Shown here: in pieces, positions 1 through 7,447 of the stretch
Layout of the letters: each line of letters opens with the position of its first letter
How positions within the stretch are numbered: position 1 is the stretch's first letter
From: Verrucomicrobiota bacterium
GTDB taxonomy: Bacteria > Verrucomicrobiota > Verrucomicrobiia > Opitutales > Opitutaceae
Assembly: GCA_023446735.1 (NCBI GenBank)
Contig: JAEXPQ010000277.1
Coordinates: 1-17,680, forward strand
DNA: 17,680 bases
Reading direction: 5' to 3'
The notes under the pieces: model-generated
Databases searched by the model: none
The model's input: only the letters and a program-made list of their open reading frames with translations
What the model was told of the DNA's origin: nothing
Made by a program: the position numbers and the translations under genes

Positions 1-399
1 GGGCAGGCTGGCGAGCGGGATGCCGGACGGTTGGCCGGCGAGGGCGGCCAGACGCGCGGCGGCGGCTTCGCGCCGATGATACTCGGGGAGGTAGACGCGC
101 CAGAAGAACAGGCCGAAGCAGGCCACCGCGCCGAGCGGCACCCAGAGAGTCCAGCTTTCCGTGACAAGGCGGCGCAGCCAGCGCGGGCGCGCGACCGGCA
201 GTTCGACGCCGCGCGCCGGCAGGGGCTCGGCGGCGAGCGCGTCGGCCAGGAGGGCCGCGGTGCGGCGCAACTCCTCGACGGCGGCGCGGGCGGCGGGGTC
301 GTCGTGGAGCAACTGCTCGAACTCGGTGCGCTCGGCGGGGGACATCTCGTCCAGCGCGTAGGCGGTGAGTCGCGGGTCGGCGGGGTCGATCTTGGCCAT
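1..399 (-). CDS. Anti-sigma-like / VWA-protein N-terminal region, single TM segment (partial, 3' end outside window)
   Basis: The gene is read leftwards from ATG at 399-397, behind a good ribosome binding site (GAGGAAA about 6 bases upstream). It runs off the window after 133 codons, so the C-terminal part is not visible. The N-terminus reads MAKIDPADPRLTAYALDEMS and continues with a charged helical stretch rich in Ala, Glu and Arg (residues 20-60). A hydrophobic segment at about residues 83-103 (WTLWVPLGAVACFGLFFW) looks like one membrane span. The 'DPRLTAYALxEMxxAER' start is typical of cytoplasmic anti-sigma-like N-termini and of YfbK-type von Willebrand proteins. It begins 18 bp after the ECF sigma factor stop codon, so the two are almost certainly cotranscribed. 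I infer a membrane-bound partner or regulator of that sigma factor. Whether a VWA domain follows cannot be seen. Confidence 0.7.
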   Translation of the reverse strand, partial: MAKIDPADPRLTAYALDEMSPAERTEFEQLLHDDPAARAAVEELRRTAALLADALAAEPLPARGVELPVARPRWLRRLVTESWTLWVPLGAVACFGLFFWRVYLPEYHRREAAAARLAALAGQPSGIPLASLP

Positions 400-417
400 G
401 GAAATTTCCTCGGGCGG

Positions 418-942
418 TCAGACGGCGCTGGGGCGGGTCATCTCGCGGCGCAGGGTCGCGAGGGCGGTGTGGAGCAGGAAGCCGACGTTGCCCAGCGAGA
501 GGCGGGTGATCGCGGCGATCTCCTTGTAGCTGAAGTCCTCCTGGAACTTGAGGCGGACGACCTCCTGCTGGTTGGGCGGCAGGCGGTGGAGCAGGTCGAG
601 CACTTGGCCGCAGGACTCGCGGGTCTCGGCGCGGGCGGCCGGGGTGGGTTCGGCGGCGACGAGGCGTTCGGCCTGTCCCTCGGCGAAGCGGTTCATGCGG
701 CCCTCCTTGCGCAGGACATCCAACGCGGCGCGGCGCGCCACGGTGAAGAGCCACTCGGCGACATGGTCCTGGAGCTCGCCGACGGGTTGGCGGCAGAGTT
801 TGACGAACGTGTCCTGCACGAGGTCGCGGGCGCGTTCGTGGTCGCCGCCGAGCAGGTGTGCCACGTAGCGCAGCAGGGGGCGTTCGTGGAGGCGGAGGGC
901 CTCGCGCACGAAGGCGTCGTGTTCATCGGAGGGCGGGCGCAT
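418..942 (-). CDS. ECF-type RNA polymerase sigma-70 factor
   Basis: This 174-residue protein (from ATG at 942-940) has the two-domain layout of extracytoplasmic-function sigma factors. Region 2 spans roughly residues 9-80, with the core-binding and -10 recognition motifs visible as ARDLVQDTFVKLC and EWLFTVARRAALDVLRK. Region 4 near residues 118-165 carries the helix-turn-helix LPPNQQEVVRLKFQEDFSYK followed by EIAAITRLSLGNVGFLLHTA. The family directs RNA polymerase to a small regulon, usually under control of a membrane anti-sigma partner, and such a partner starts 18 bp downstream. The frame stays open upstream to a GTG at 1038, which would add 32 basic residues. I prefer the ATG because the ordinary ECF N-terminus begins there, but neither start has a strong Shine-Dalgarno sequence. 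Confidence 0.88.
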   Translation of the reverse strand: MRPPSDEHDAFVREALRLHERPLLRYVAHLLGGDHERARDLVQDTFVKLCRQPVGELQDHVAEWLFTVARRAALDVLRKEGRMNRFAEGQAERLVAAEPTPAARAETRESCGQVLDLLHRLPPNQQEVVRLKFQEDFSYKEIAAITRLSLGNVGFLLHTALATLRREMTRPSAV

Positions 943-1218
943 GCCGGGTTGGGGTTGAGCGAAGGCGGGAAAGACGGCCGAGAATCGTTGTCGAAGGGGA
1001 TGACGCGCGAGCCGGAACTTTCTTAGGGGGATTCGCACGTTTCTTCACTGCGGAACCATCCGCCGGCGCGGTGTCCGTCCGTGCGGCGGTGCTGCGTCTG
1101 GGGGAATCGGGATTTCATCGCTCATCGAGCGTGCCTGTTTCAGGCGGAATTCCGTACATTTTCGTGATACGGTCGTATCACCAAAATGTACGTTTTGCTC
1201 GGGGGCGCAGGGGCGCAC
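943..1218. other. Intergenic region between lacI 3' end and sigma-factor 5' end
   Basis: The 276-bp spacer precedes the minus-strand sigma factor gene and follows the minus-strand lacI gene. Besides the 40-bp palindrome at 1153-1192 it contains two smaller dyads: GCCTG-TTT-CAGGC at 1133-1145 and CGGAATTCCG at 1145-1154, directly abutting the large one. The part nearest the sigma gene (943-1038) may be coding if the GTG start at 1038 is used. The local AT content around 1150-1200 is higher than anywhere nearby, which fits a promoter/operator. I could not define convincing -35/-10 boxes. Confidence 0.6.
1153..1192. promoter_or_regulatory. 40-bp near-perfect palindrome, candidate operator
   Basis: The left half begins CGTACATTTTCGTGATAC and the right half ends GTATCACCAAAATGTACG. 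Of 20 mirrored positions 18 are complementary; the exceptions are a C/C at 1163/1182 and a G/T at the centre (1172/1173). The inner part, GTGATACG-GT-CGTATCAC, has the size and symmetry of a LacI-family operator. A repressor of that family is encoded 27 bp away on the right, and the sigma-factor operon starts 115-210 bp to the left. No run of T follows on either strand, so a transcription terminator is less likely. The operator role is inferred. Confidence 0.6.
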
Positions 1219-2280
1219 TCACCCAACGGGAATGCGACCGCCCCGGGGCGAACGGGGCGCCGGTTCGCCGAGCGTGGGGCCGGCGACGAGGCGCGCGGGC
1301 AGCGAGAGCGTGGTGGGGCAGGCGGGGAGGCCGCGTTCGTTGCGCTGGAGCAGGCCGACGAGCAGCTCGACGCTGCGCGCGCCGATCAGCCGCGGTTGCA
1401 GGTCGAGCCCGGCGCAGGGGCGTTCGGTTTTGGCGAGATTGAGGCAGGCGAAACCGAAATCCTCCGGGCACGCATGGCCCGCGGCGGCGAGCGTATCCAG
1501 CGCCTCGGTGTGGTGGCCCAGGATCACGTCGGGTTGGTGCTGCCGGAACCACGGCAGCAGCGCCGCTGCGTCGGGGCTCGGCCACGGCAGGACCGGCACG
1601 GGGCGCGGAGCAGGATGGCGGGTGCGGAAGGTGTGGAACGCGGCGCTCGTGAGGTGCTGGATCCGTTCGTCGCGCTCCGGCTCGAGCAGCAGGCCCGGGC
1701 GGCGGAACCCGCGCCCGTGCAGCTCCTCGAGCAGCGCGAGCAGCGATCGGTAGTGGTCGCAGCAGACGGCGTGGAACTGCTGCGGCGCCTCGGCCCGGTC
1801 GGCCGAGACGGCGGCGAAGCCCGCCCAGTCGAACGCGCCCAGATCGAACGGCTTCCACGAGGGGAGCAGGAGCACCGCCTCGATCCCGCGGGCGCGCAGC
1901 ATCGTCTCCAGACGCCGGAGCGGGAGGCGTCCGGGGCCGACCACATGCTCCTCGAGGTGGAAACCGAGGTCCTCGGCCCGGGCTCGCGCCCCGAGGATCA
2001 ACTCGCGATGGAATGGCCCGTGCTCCGGCCGCTCGGGCTCGGCGAGATCCACGCAGGCGAGGGTGCCGTGGAAACCCGTGGTCTGCGCGCGCCGCAGGGC
2101 GGACATCATCGCGCCCACGATCGGGTTGCGCCGGTAGCCGGCCTGTGTCGCGAGACTCCGGATCCGTTCGGCGGTGGCGGGCGCCACCGTCGGGTCGCCG
2201 CGCAGCGCGTTGGCGACCGTGGCCTTGGAAAAGCCGGAGAGGCGGGCGAGGGTGCGGACGGACGGCGGCTTGGAGCTCAT
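1219..2280 (-). CDS. LacI-family transcriptional regulator
   Basis: This 353-residue protein has the family layout. An N-terminal helix-turn-helix lies at about residues 7-27 (VRTLARLSGFSKATVANALR), followed by the hinge-type region ending YRRNPIVGAMMSALRR (residues 49-64). The periplasmic-binding-protein-like effector domain then fills about residues 70-335. The 'NPIVGAMMSALRR' variant of the hinge is common in verrucomicrobial LacI proteins. Members of the family repress sugar-uptake or sugar-metabolism genes and release DNA on binding a sugar-like ligand; the ligand here is unknown. The gene is divergent from the exported beta-propeller/aldo-keto reductase pair, with 72 bp between start codons, the usual geometry of a local regulator. 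The start is ATG at 2280-2278. The C-terminal tail (about 20 residues, Pro/Arg/Gly-rich) looks disordered. Confidence 0.92.
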   Translation of the reverse strand: MSSKPPSVRTLARLSGFSKATVANALRGDPTVAPATAERIRSLATQAGYRRNPIVGAMMSALRRAQTTGFHGTLACVDLAEPERPEHGPFHRELILGARARAEDLGFHLEEHVVGPGRLPLRRLETMLRARGIEAVLLLPSWKPFDLGAFDWAGFAAVSADRAEAPQQFHAVCCDHYRSLLALLEELHGRGFRRPGLLLEPERDERIQHLTSAAFHTFRTRHPAPRPVPVLPWPSPDAAALLPWFRQHQPDVILGHHTEALDTLAAAGHACPEDFGFACLNLAKTERPCAGLDLQPRLIGARSVELLVGLLQRNERGLPACPTTLSLPARLVAGPTLGEPAPRSPRGGRIPVG

Positions 2281-2287
2281 GGCGCTT

Positions 2288-2343
2288 GGACTGTCTAGTC
2301 CCGGCGGGCGTCGCGGGGCGACCGGTGCGTGGTCTTACAGTCC
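2288..2343. promoter_or_regulatory. Divergent lacI / beta-propeller control region with paired inverted repeats
   Basis: Within the 72-bp divergent spacer, GGACTGT (2288-2294) and ACAGTCC (2337-2343) form a perfect 7-bp inverted repeat 42 bp apart. The left element is also the first half of a tight dyad, GGACT-GTCT-AGTCC (2288-2301), only 8 bp before the lacI start codon. These are plausible operator half-sites for autoregulation or for control of the plus-strand genes. They do not match the palindrome at 1153-1192, so both cannot easily be sites for the same protein. No clear promoter boxes were found. Confidence 0.35.
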
Positions 2344-2352
2344 GCCCCAGCG

Positions 2353-3357
2353 ATGAAACCAGCCCTCTCCGGTGCGATCGCCGCGATCCTCATGAGCCTC
2401 CTCCCCGCCCCCGCCTCCCCTGCCGCCGCCGGCGCGACGCCGTTGCCCGGCCGCGGGCTCGCGCAGCACCCGTTCCTCTATGCCGGCGAGTGGGACCACC
2501 GCCATGCGGAGCAGACGCTGTTCGTCGTGCGCGAGGGCCGGGTGGTCTGGACATACACGGTGCCGCTCAAGGGCCCGCGCGGCACGATCCAGGAGTTCAG
2601 CGACGCCACGATGCTCTCCAACGGCAATGTCGTCTTCGCGTACATGGGCGGGGCGATGCTCGTTTCGCCCGCGAAGGAGATCCTCTGGCGCTACGAGGCG
2701 CCCGCGGGGTTCGAGGTGCATGTCGTGCAGCCGCTCGGCACCGAGCGGGTGATGATCGTGCAGAACGGCAACCCCGCGACGATGCGGGTGTACAACGTCG
2801 CCTCCGGCGCCCTCGAGCGGGAAGTGAAGTTGCCCACGGGCGATCCCGCGCGGCCGCACGGCCATTTCCGCCGCGCGCGTCTCACGAAAGCGGGCACGGT
2901 GCTGGCCGCGCACATGGACAACAACAAGGTCGCCGAGTACGACCTGGAAGGCCGCGAGGTCTGGGCGCTCGCAGTGCTCTCGCCCTGGGGCGCGATCCGG
3001 CTGGCCAGCGGCAACACGCTCGTCACGAGCAACCGCGGTTTCGTGCGCGAATTCGACCCGCACGGCCGGGTGGTGTGGGAGTTCTCCCAGGCCGATGCGC
3101 CGCAGTTCCGTCTGTTCGGCCCGCAGGAGGCCTGCCGCCTCGCGAACGGCAACACCGTCATCAGCTACTGGTGCCCGGGCGTGTTGAAGGACCCGCGGGA
3201 CTGGCCGGGCACGATCCAGGTGCTCGAGGTGACCCCCGCCAAGGAGGTCGTGTGGGCGCTGAGCGCGTGGGAGGCGCCGGCCGACCTGGGCCCAGCCACC
3301 TGCATCCAGTTGCTGGACGAACCCGGCGTGCCGGAGAACGGCGAACAGCAGCGCTGA
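2353..3357 (+). CDS. Exported beta-propeller (PQQ-like repeat) protein
   Basis: The 334-residue product starts with a signal peptide: a short basic/polar start, a hydrophobic core (ALSGAIAAILMSLLPAP), and an Ala-rich cleavage region near residues 25-29. The rest consists of repeated blades ending in a Trp-centred strand. Visible cores are 'LSNGNVVFAY...KEILWRYEAP', 'GTVLAAHMDNNKVAEYD...GREVWAL', 'LASGNTLVTSNRGFVREFD...GRVVWEF' and 'LANGNTVISYWC...KEVVWAL'. This is the pattern of PQQ-like or arylsulfotransferase-like propellers, but no cofactor or catalytic site can be assigned. A GTG-type extension 8 codons upstream exists, but ATG 2353 opens directly on the signal peptide. It lies 29 bp before the aldo/keto reductase and is divergent from lacI, suggesting a carbohydrate-related extracytoplasmic role. 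Confidence 0.85.
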   Translation: MKPALSGAIAAILMSLLPAPASPAAAGATPLPGRGLAQHPFLYAGEWDHRHAEQTLFVVREGRVVWTYTVPLKGPRGTIQEFSDATMLSNGNVVFAYMGGAMLVSPAKEILWRYEAPAGFEVHVVQPLGTERVMIVQNGNPATMRVYNVASGALEREVKLPTGDPARPHGHFRRARLTKAGTVLAAHMDNNKVAEYDLEGREVWALAVLSPWGAIRLASGNTLVTSNRGFVREFDPHGRVVWEFSQADAPQFRLFGPQEACRLANGNTVISYWCPGVLKDPRDWPGTIQVLEVTPAKEVVWALSAWEAPADLGPATCIQLLDEPGVPENGEQQR

Positions 3358-3386
3358 GCGCCTGCAACCAACCTTTGTCATCCCCT

Positions 3387-4397
3387 ATGACGTATTCACC
3401 GAATCCCGAACGCTACCGCGACCCCGGCGCCTACCGGCGCTGCGGCCGCAGCGGCCTCCTGTTGCCGGCCCTCTCGCTTGGGCTGTGGCACAACTTCGGC
3501 GACAGCGACCGGCCGGACAACGGCCGGTCGCTGATCCTGCGCGCGTTCGACCTGGGCATCACGCACTTCGACCTCGCCAACAACTACGGACCGCCCGCCG
3601 GCTCGTCGGAGCGGCTCTTTGGACGGGTGCTGCGCGAAGACCTGCGCGCGTGGCGCGACGAGCTCGTCGTCACCACCAAGGCCGGCTACGACATGTGGCC
3701 CGGCCCGTACGGCAACTGGGGCTCGCGCAAGCACCTCGTGGCCTCGCTCGACCAGAGTCTGCGGCGCCTCGGCGTCGACTACGTCGATATCTTCTACTCG
3801 CACCGACCCGATCCGGCGACCCCGCTCGAGGAAACGATGGGCGCGCTCGACCACCTCGTGCGCAGCGGCAAGGCGCTGTACGTGGGACTCTCCAACTACA
3901 GCGCCGAGCAGACCGCGCGCGCCGCCGCGCTGTTGCGGCAGCTCGGCACGCCCTGCCTGATCCACCAGCCGAAGTACCATCTGTTCGAGCGGACCATCGA
4001 GCATGGCCTCACCGCGGTGCTCGAACAGGAGGGCCTCGGGGCGGTGGTGTTTTGCCCGCTCGCGCAGGGGCTGCTCTCGAACCGCTACCTGGCGGGAATC
4101 CCGGCGGACTCCCGCGCCGGCCACGACGCGCGTTTTCTCAAGCCCGAGGACATCACCCCCGAGAAGCTGGGGCGGATCCGGAAGCTCGATGCGCTCGCGC
4201 GACGCCGCGGGCAGACGCTCGCCCAGATGGCGCTGGTGTGGGTGCTGCGGCGGCCGGTCGTTGTGTCGGCGTTGATCGGAGCGAGCCGGGTGTCCCAACT
4301 CGAGGAGAACATGGCCGCGCTCGCCAACCCGCACTTCACCGCCGAGGAGCTCGCCGAGATCGACACGATCCTCACGGAACCCGTGGCGGCGGGGTAA
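3387..4397 (+). CDS. yghZ: Aldo/keto reductase, L-glyceraldehyde 3-phosphate reductase (YghZ) type
   Basis: This 336-residue enzyme aligns by eye over its whole length with E. coli YghZ (Gpr), including the stretches RRCGRSGLLLPALSLGLWHNF, AFDLGITHFDLANNYGPP, TTKAGYDMWPGPYG and LIGASRVSQLEENMAAL. The aldo/keto reductase catalytic tetrad is intact: Asp62, Tyr67, Lys98 and His139. The family uses NADPH to reduce aldehydes in the cytoplasm; YghZ acts on L-glyceraldehyde 3-phosphate and methylglyoxal-like aldehydes. The exact substrate here is inferred. The start ATG at 3387 is the only one matching the family N-terminus (NPERYRDPGAYRRCG). The gene follows the exported propeller protein by 29 bp and is probably cotranscribed with it. 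Confidence 0.95.
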   Translation: MTYSPNPERYRDPGAYRRCGRSGLLLPALSLGLWHNFGDSDRPDNGRSLILRAFDLGITHFDLANNYGPPAGSSERLFGRVLREDLRAWRDELVVTTKAGYDMWPGPYGNWGSRKHLVASLDQSLRRLGVDYVDIFYSHRPDPATPLEETMGALDHLVRSGKALYVGLSNYSAEQTARAAALLRQLGTPCLIHQPKYHLFERTIEHGLTAVLEQEGLGAVVFCPLAQGLLSNRYLAGIPADSRAGHDARFLKPEDITPEKLGRIRKLDALARRRGQTLAQMALVWVLRRPVVVSALIGASRVSQLEENMAALANPHFTAEELAEIDTILTEPVAAG

Positions 4398-4624
4398 GCG
4401 GCATCGGCTCACAATCGGCGGCTAGGTGCCAGCCGTGTTGTGTTCTCCGGATGCGCCTGGGGCGTTTGCCGAAGGCGTATCGCTGCTGCTGATGGCCGCC
4501 GCACTGGGGAAGGCGCCGCCGCTGCTTGGGTGGTGCGTACATGGATCGCGCAATTGCGGTGGCGCGTTGAGTTCTTTCGAGCCCGGTCTCGACAGCGAGG
4601 TGGACGTTGTGGAATTCTTGACGC
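4398..4624. other. Intergenic region upstream of the five-gene operon
   Basis: This 227-bp spacer must contain the promoter of the SWIM-DUF5691-MoxR-DUF5682-VWA operon unless that operon is read through from the aldo/keto reductase. I see no convincing -35/-10 pair. One possible hairpin near the left edge is listed separately. Short reading frames across it lack homology and initiation signals, so I call no gene. Confidence 0.5.
4418..4446 (+). terminator. Possible weak terminator after the aldo/keto reductase
   Basis: Twenty bases after the reductase stop, GCGGCT (4418-4423) can pair with AGCCGT (4431-4436, last pair G-U) around a 7-base loop. The following sequence is moderately T-rich (TGTTGTGTTC). 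The stem is short and the tail is interrupted by G, so this is only a candidate. Confidence 0.3.
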
Positions 4625-5935
4625 GTGGCACGCAGCTGGACTCCCGAACAGGCCGCCTCCCTCGCCCCCGACGCCGCTTCGCTGAAGGCGGCGCAGGGTT
4701 TGGCGTCGCCGCGGAAGTGGACGCTGCTCGGCCGCGATGAGCGGTTTGTGTGGGGATTGGCGCAGGGCTCCGGCAAGGATCCCTACCAGTCGCAGATCGA
4801 CCTCGATGAACCGGCGTTCAAGTGCTCGTGCCCCAGCCGGAAGTTCCCGTGCAAACATGGGCTTGGGCTCTTGTTGATCTACGCGGCGCAACCCGCAGCG
4901 GTGGCGGTGGGGACGCGCCCGGCTTGGGTCGACGAGTGGGCGGCCAAGCGCGCGGAGCGCGCCGCGAAGGTGGAGGCGAAAGCGCAGGAGCCGGCGGCGG
5001 CGCCCGACCTCGAGGCGCAGGCGAAGCGGCGCGAGAAGCGCGCGGCCAATGTGGCTCGCGGCCTCGAGTATCTCGACGGTTGGTTGCGCGATCTCGTGCG
5101 GCAGGGGACGGCGGCGGTGCAGGGCGCGGGCTACAAGTTCTGGGACGAAGCCGCTCGGCGGCTTGTCGATGCGCAGGCGCCGGGCCTCGCGCGACGGTTG
5201 CGTTTGTTCGGTGGACTGGCTGGTTCGGAGGCTGGCGACGCGCGACTCCTGGCCGGTCTCGGCCGCCTGCATCTTCTGGTCGCCGCGGCGCGGCGGCGCG
5301 AGGCGTTGGCGCCCGAGTGGCAGGCGGAGATCGACAGCCAGCTCGGCTGGACCGTGGAGCAGGACGAGGTGTGCGGACGCGACGGTGTGCGGGCGGTATG
5401 GTTTGCTGCGGCGCAGACCAGTAGCGAGGAGAGCGGGGTGGTGACGCGATCCACGTACCTGTTCTCCGGCGACGGATGCGCGGCGCAGGTGCTGGAGTTT
5501 TCCCACGCCTCGCAGGCGGCGGCTTCATCGCTCGCGGTGGGGCGCTCGTTCGAGGGCGAACTTGTCTATTTCCCGGGCGTCGAGTCCGTGCGCGCCCTGG
5601 TCAAGACGCCGCCGACGGACGCACCGCGCCAGTCGCTCCGGTGCTTCGAAACCTGCGCGGCGTTGCTGGCGGCCCACGCGGCGCGGTTGGCGGCCAATCC
5701 GTGGCGCGAGGAGCTCGCCGCGCTCGTCCGGTTTACCCCCGCCAACGACGGCGAACGCTGGTGGTTGCAGGACGCCGGGGGCGAGGCGCTGCCGATCGTG
5801 GCCGACTTCAAGGCGGGCTGGGAGCTGCTCGCCTGCTCGGGCGGGCGAGCGCTGGAAGTTTGCGGCCTGTGGGACGGATTTGCGTTCCGCCCCCTCAGCG
5901 TGATCGACGAGGCCGGGGCGACTCCACTCGGCTGA
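4625..5935 (+). CDS. SWIM zinc-finger protein, first gene of MoxR/VWA operon
   Basis: The 436-residue protein carries a SWIM zinc finger of the form C-x-C-x6-C-x-H: Cys67, Cys69, Cys76 and His78, in the stretch CSCPSRKFPCKHGLGLLL. SWIM fingers bind zinc and mediate DNA or protein contacts. Residues 1-66 are the strand-rich lead-in usual before SWIM (WTLLGRDERFVWGLAQGSGKD). A charged Ala/Glu/Lys-rich linker (about 100-145) is probably coiled or disordered. The C-terminal 290 residues match no domain I can name but contain several Trp-rich segments (WLRDLVRQG, ERWWLQDAGG). The start is GTG at 4625, chosen because it immediately precedes the typical N-terminus SWTPEQAASLAPD; no strong Shine-Dalgarno is visible. 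The stop codon lies 7 bp before the DUF5691 gene. Its likely role is a recognition or scaffold subunit. Confidence 0.9.
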   Translation: MARSWTPEQAASLAPDAASLKAAQGLASPRKWTLLGRDERFVWGLAQGSGKDPYQSQIDLDEPAFKCSCPSRKFPCKHGLGLLLIYAAQPAAVAVGTRPAWVDEWAAKRAERAAKVEAKAQEPAAAPDLEAQAKRREKRAANVARGLEYLDGWLRDLVRQGTAAVQGAGYKFWDEAARRLVDAQAPGLARRLRLFGGLAGSEAGDARLLAGLGRLHLLVAAARRREALAPEWQAEIDSQLGWTVEQDEVCGRDGVRAVWFAAAQTSSEESGVVTRSTYLFSGDGCAAQVLEFSHASQAAASSLAVGRSFEGELVYFPGVESVRALVKTPPTDAPRQSLRCFETCAALLAAHAARLAANPWREELAALVRFTPANDGERWWLQDAGGEALPIVADFKAGWELLACSGGRALEVCGLWDGFAFRPLSVIDEAGATPLG

Positions 5936-5942
5936 CACCGCC

Positions 5943-7436
5943 ATGGCCACCTTCCAACAGACCGTGCTGCTGGGCACCGAGCGGATGACAACACCACCCG
6001 CGGCGCCGCACGCCGCGCTCGACGAAGCCTGGCGACAACTCGACTGGACCGGCGACCGTGAGGGTGCGCTGCTCGACGGGCTGGCGTTGGTCGGCTCGGC
6101 GCAGACGGCCGGCGCGCTGCCGGCACGGCGCGCCGCGGTGGAGGTTGTTGCGGAGCCGGACCTGCGCCCGTTCGCGCCGGCGGCGGCCGCCGCGCTGCTG
6201 CCGCAGTTGCTCGAGGGCGAGTTCCGCGCGCTGTTGCCCGAGTGGCTGGAGCTTTGCGCGCAGGCGGGGGCGGTGCTGCCGCCGGTCCATCTCCCGCGCG
6301 TGCTCGCGGCGGCATCGGCCGAGGAGCGCGGTGCGCTCGCGGCGGTGCTGGGCGAACGAGGACGCTGGCTGCTGCGGCAGAACCCCGCGTGGCACCGGCT
6401 GCTCGACGCCTCCGTCACCTTGCCCGACGACACCTGGGAGCTCGGCACGCCGGCGGAACGGCTGGCGTGGCTGAGGGCGCGGCGGCGGAGCGATCCGGCG
6501 GAGGCGCTGGCGCGGTTGCAAAAGACCTGGGCGGAGGAGGCAGCCGATTTCCGCGAGCAGGCGGTGGCGGAAATGGCCGGCGGACTGAGCGCTGCGGACG
6601 AGCCGTTTCTCGCTGGTTGCCTCGGAGACCGTCGCAAGGAAGTGCGCCAGACGGCGCAACGTCTCCTCGCGCGACTGCCGGCGTCCGCCTTGGCCGGCCG
6701 CATGCGCGAACGCGCGGCGAGTTTTGTCACCTACCAGCGTAGCTTCCTCTCGAAGAAGCTGGATGTTGAACTGCCCGCGGCCTTCGACAAGGCGTGGAAG
6801 GCCGATGCCGTGGAGGAAAAGCCGCCGGCGGGCGTGGGCGAGAAGGCGTATTGGGTGCGGCAGATCGTGGCATGCGTGCCGTTCGCCGAGCTGCGCACGC
6901 GCACCGGTCTCGGCACCTCCGATCTCGTCGGGCTGGCGCTGAAGGGCGAATGGGGCGAGCTGCTGGGCGAGGCGTGGTACGCCTCGCTCGCGGTGGCCCC
7001 CGATGGCGAGCTCGCCGCGGAGTTGTTTCGCCGAATCTTCGGCGGCGGGATGAAGCCGCCCGGAGGTCAGGTGCCGGCGGCGTTGGTCGCGACGTTGCTC
7101 CCACTGTGCGCCGAGACGGAGCGCTGGGCGTTGGCGCTCGATCACGCGGGGCAGGGGATGACGGCGTGGTTGTGCCTGCCCCATCTGCCCGGATGCCCCG
7201 AACCGAGGCAGGCCGCGCGCCTACTGGCCGCGCTCGCTCCGGCGATTCGCGACGGGGCGGTGCCCGGCGGTTCGCCGCAGGCGGTGCTGGTGGCTCGGCG
7301 ATTGCCGACGAGCCTGCGCGACGAGGCTGCGCGGTTGGTCGCGCGCGAGAACGGCCCGACAAAGACCGCCGACACTTTCCTGCGCGCCTTCGATCTGCGC
7401 GCCGCGATGCGAACTGCTTTCTCCGCCAAACCCTGA
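5943..7436 (+). CDS. DUF5691-type protein, second gene of MoxR/VWA operon
   Basis: The 497-residue product is predicted soluble and almost entirely alpha-helical, rich in Ala, Leu and Arg. The start (MATFQQTVLLGTERM) and the central block around residues 205-255 (GGLSAADEPFLAGCLGDRRK, then EVRQTAQRLLARLPASALAG) match my memory of the DUF5691 family that accompanies SWIM and MoxR genes. That block reads like a HEAT-type helical repeat, so a scaffold or adaptor role is plausible. There is no catalytic motif, signal peptide or membrane segment. The gene starts 7 bp after the SWIM gene and ends 11 bp before the MoxR gene, so cotranscription is very likely. The family name rests on context plus pattern memory; the function is unknown. 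Confidence 0.82.
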   Translation: MATFQQTVLLGTERMTTPPAAPHAALDEAWRQLDWTGDREGALLDGLALVGSAQTAGALPARRAAVEVVAEPDLRPFAPAAAAALLPQLLEGEFRALLPEWLELCAQAGAVLPPVHLPRVLAAASAEERGALAAVLGERGRWLLRQNPAWHRLLDASVTLPDDTWELGTPAERLAWLRARRRSDPAEALARLQKTWAEEAADFREQAVAEMAGGLSAADEPFLAGCLGDRRKEVRQTAQRLLARLPASALAGRMRERAASFVTYQRSFLSKKLDVELPAAFDKAWKADAVEEKPPAGVGEKAYWVRQIVACVPFAELRTRTGLGTSDLVGLALKGEWGELLGEAWYASLAVAPDGELAAELFRRIFGGGMKPPGGQVPAALVATLLPLCAETERWALALDHAGQGMTAWLCLPHLPGCPEPRQAARLLAALAPAIRDGAVPGGSPQAVLVARRLPTSLRDEAARLVARENGPTKTADTFLRAFDLRAAMRTAFSAKP

Positions 7437-7447
7437 CACTTCCTCCC

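Noticed and set aside
31..1026. Plus-strand open frame of 331 codons across the sigma factor and its partner
   Set aside because: Composition is Gly/Ala/Glu/Arg-biased with no motifs, while the opposite strand encodes a clear ECF sigma factor and a membrane protein with good start signals.
1153..1192. The large palindrome as a Rho-independent terminator of lacI
   Set aside because: The outer stem is AT-rich and no T run follows on either strand, so an operator reading is preferred.
1186..2298. Plus-strand open frame opposite lacI
   Set aside because: It is the antisense shadow of a full-length LacI-family gene with an intact helix-turn-helix.
2013..3386. Upstream extension of the aldo/keto reductase frame
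   Set aside because: The extension overlaps the propeller gene in another frame and has low-complexity Arg/Pro/Gly composition; family similarity begins at the ATG at 3387.
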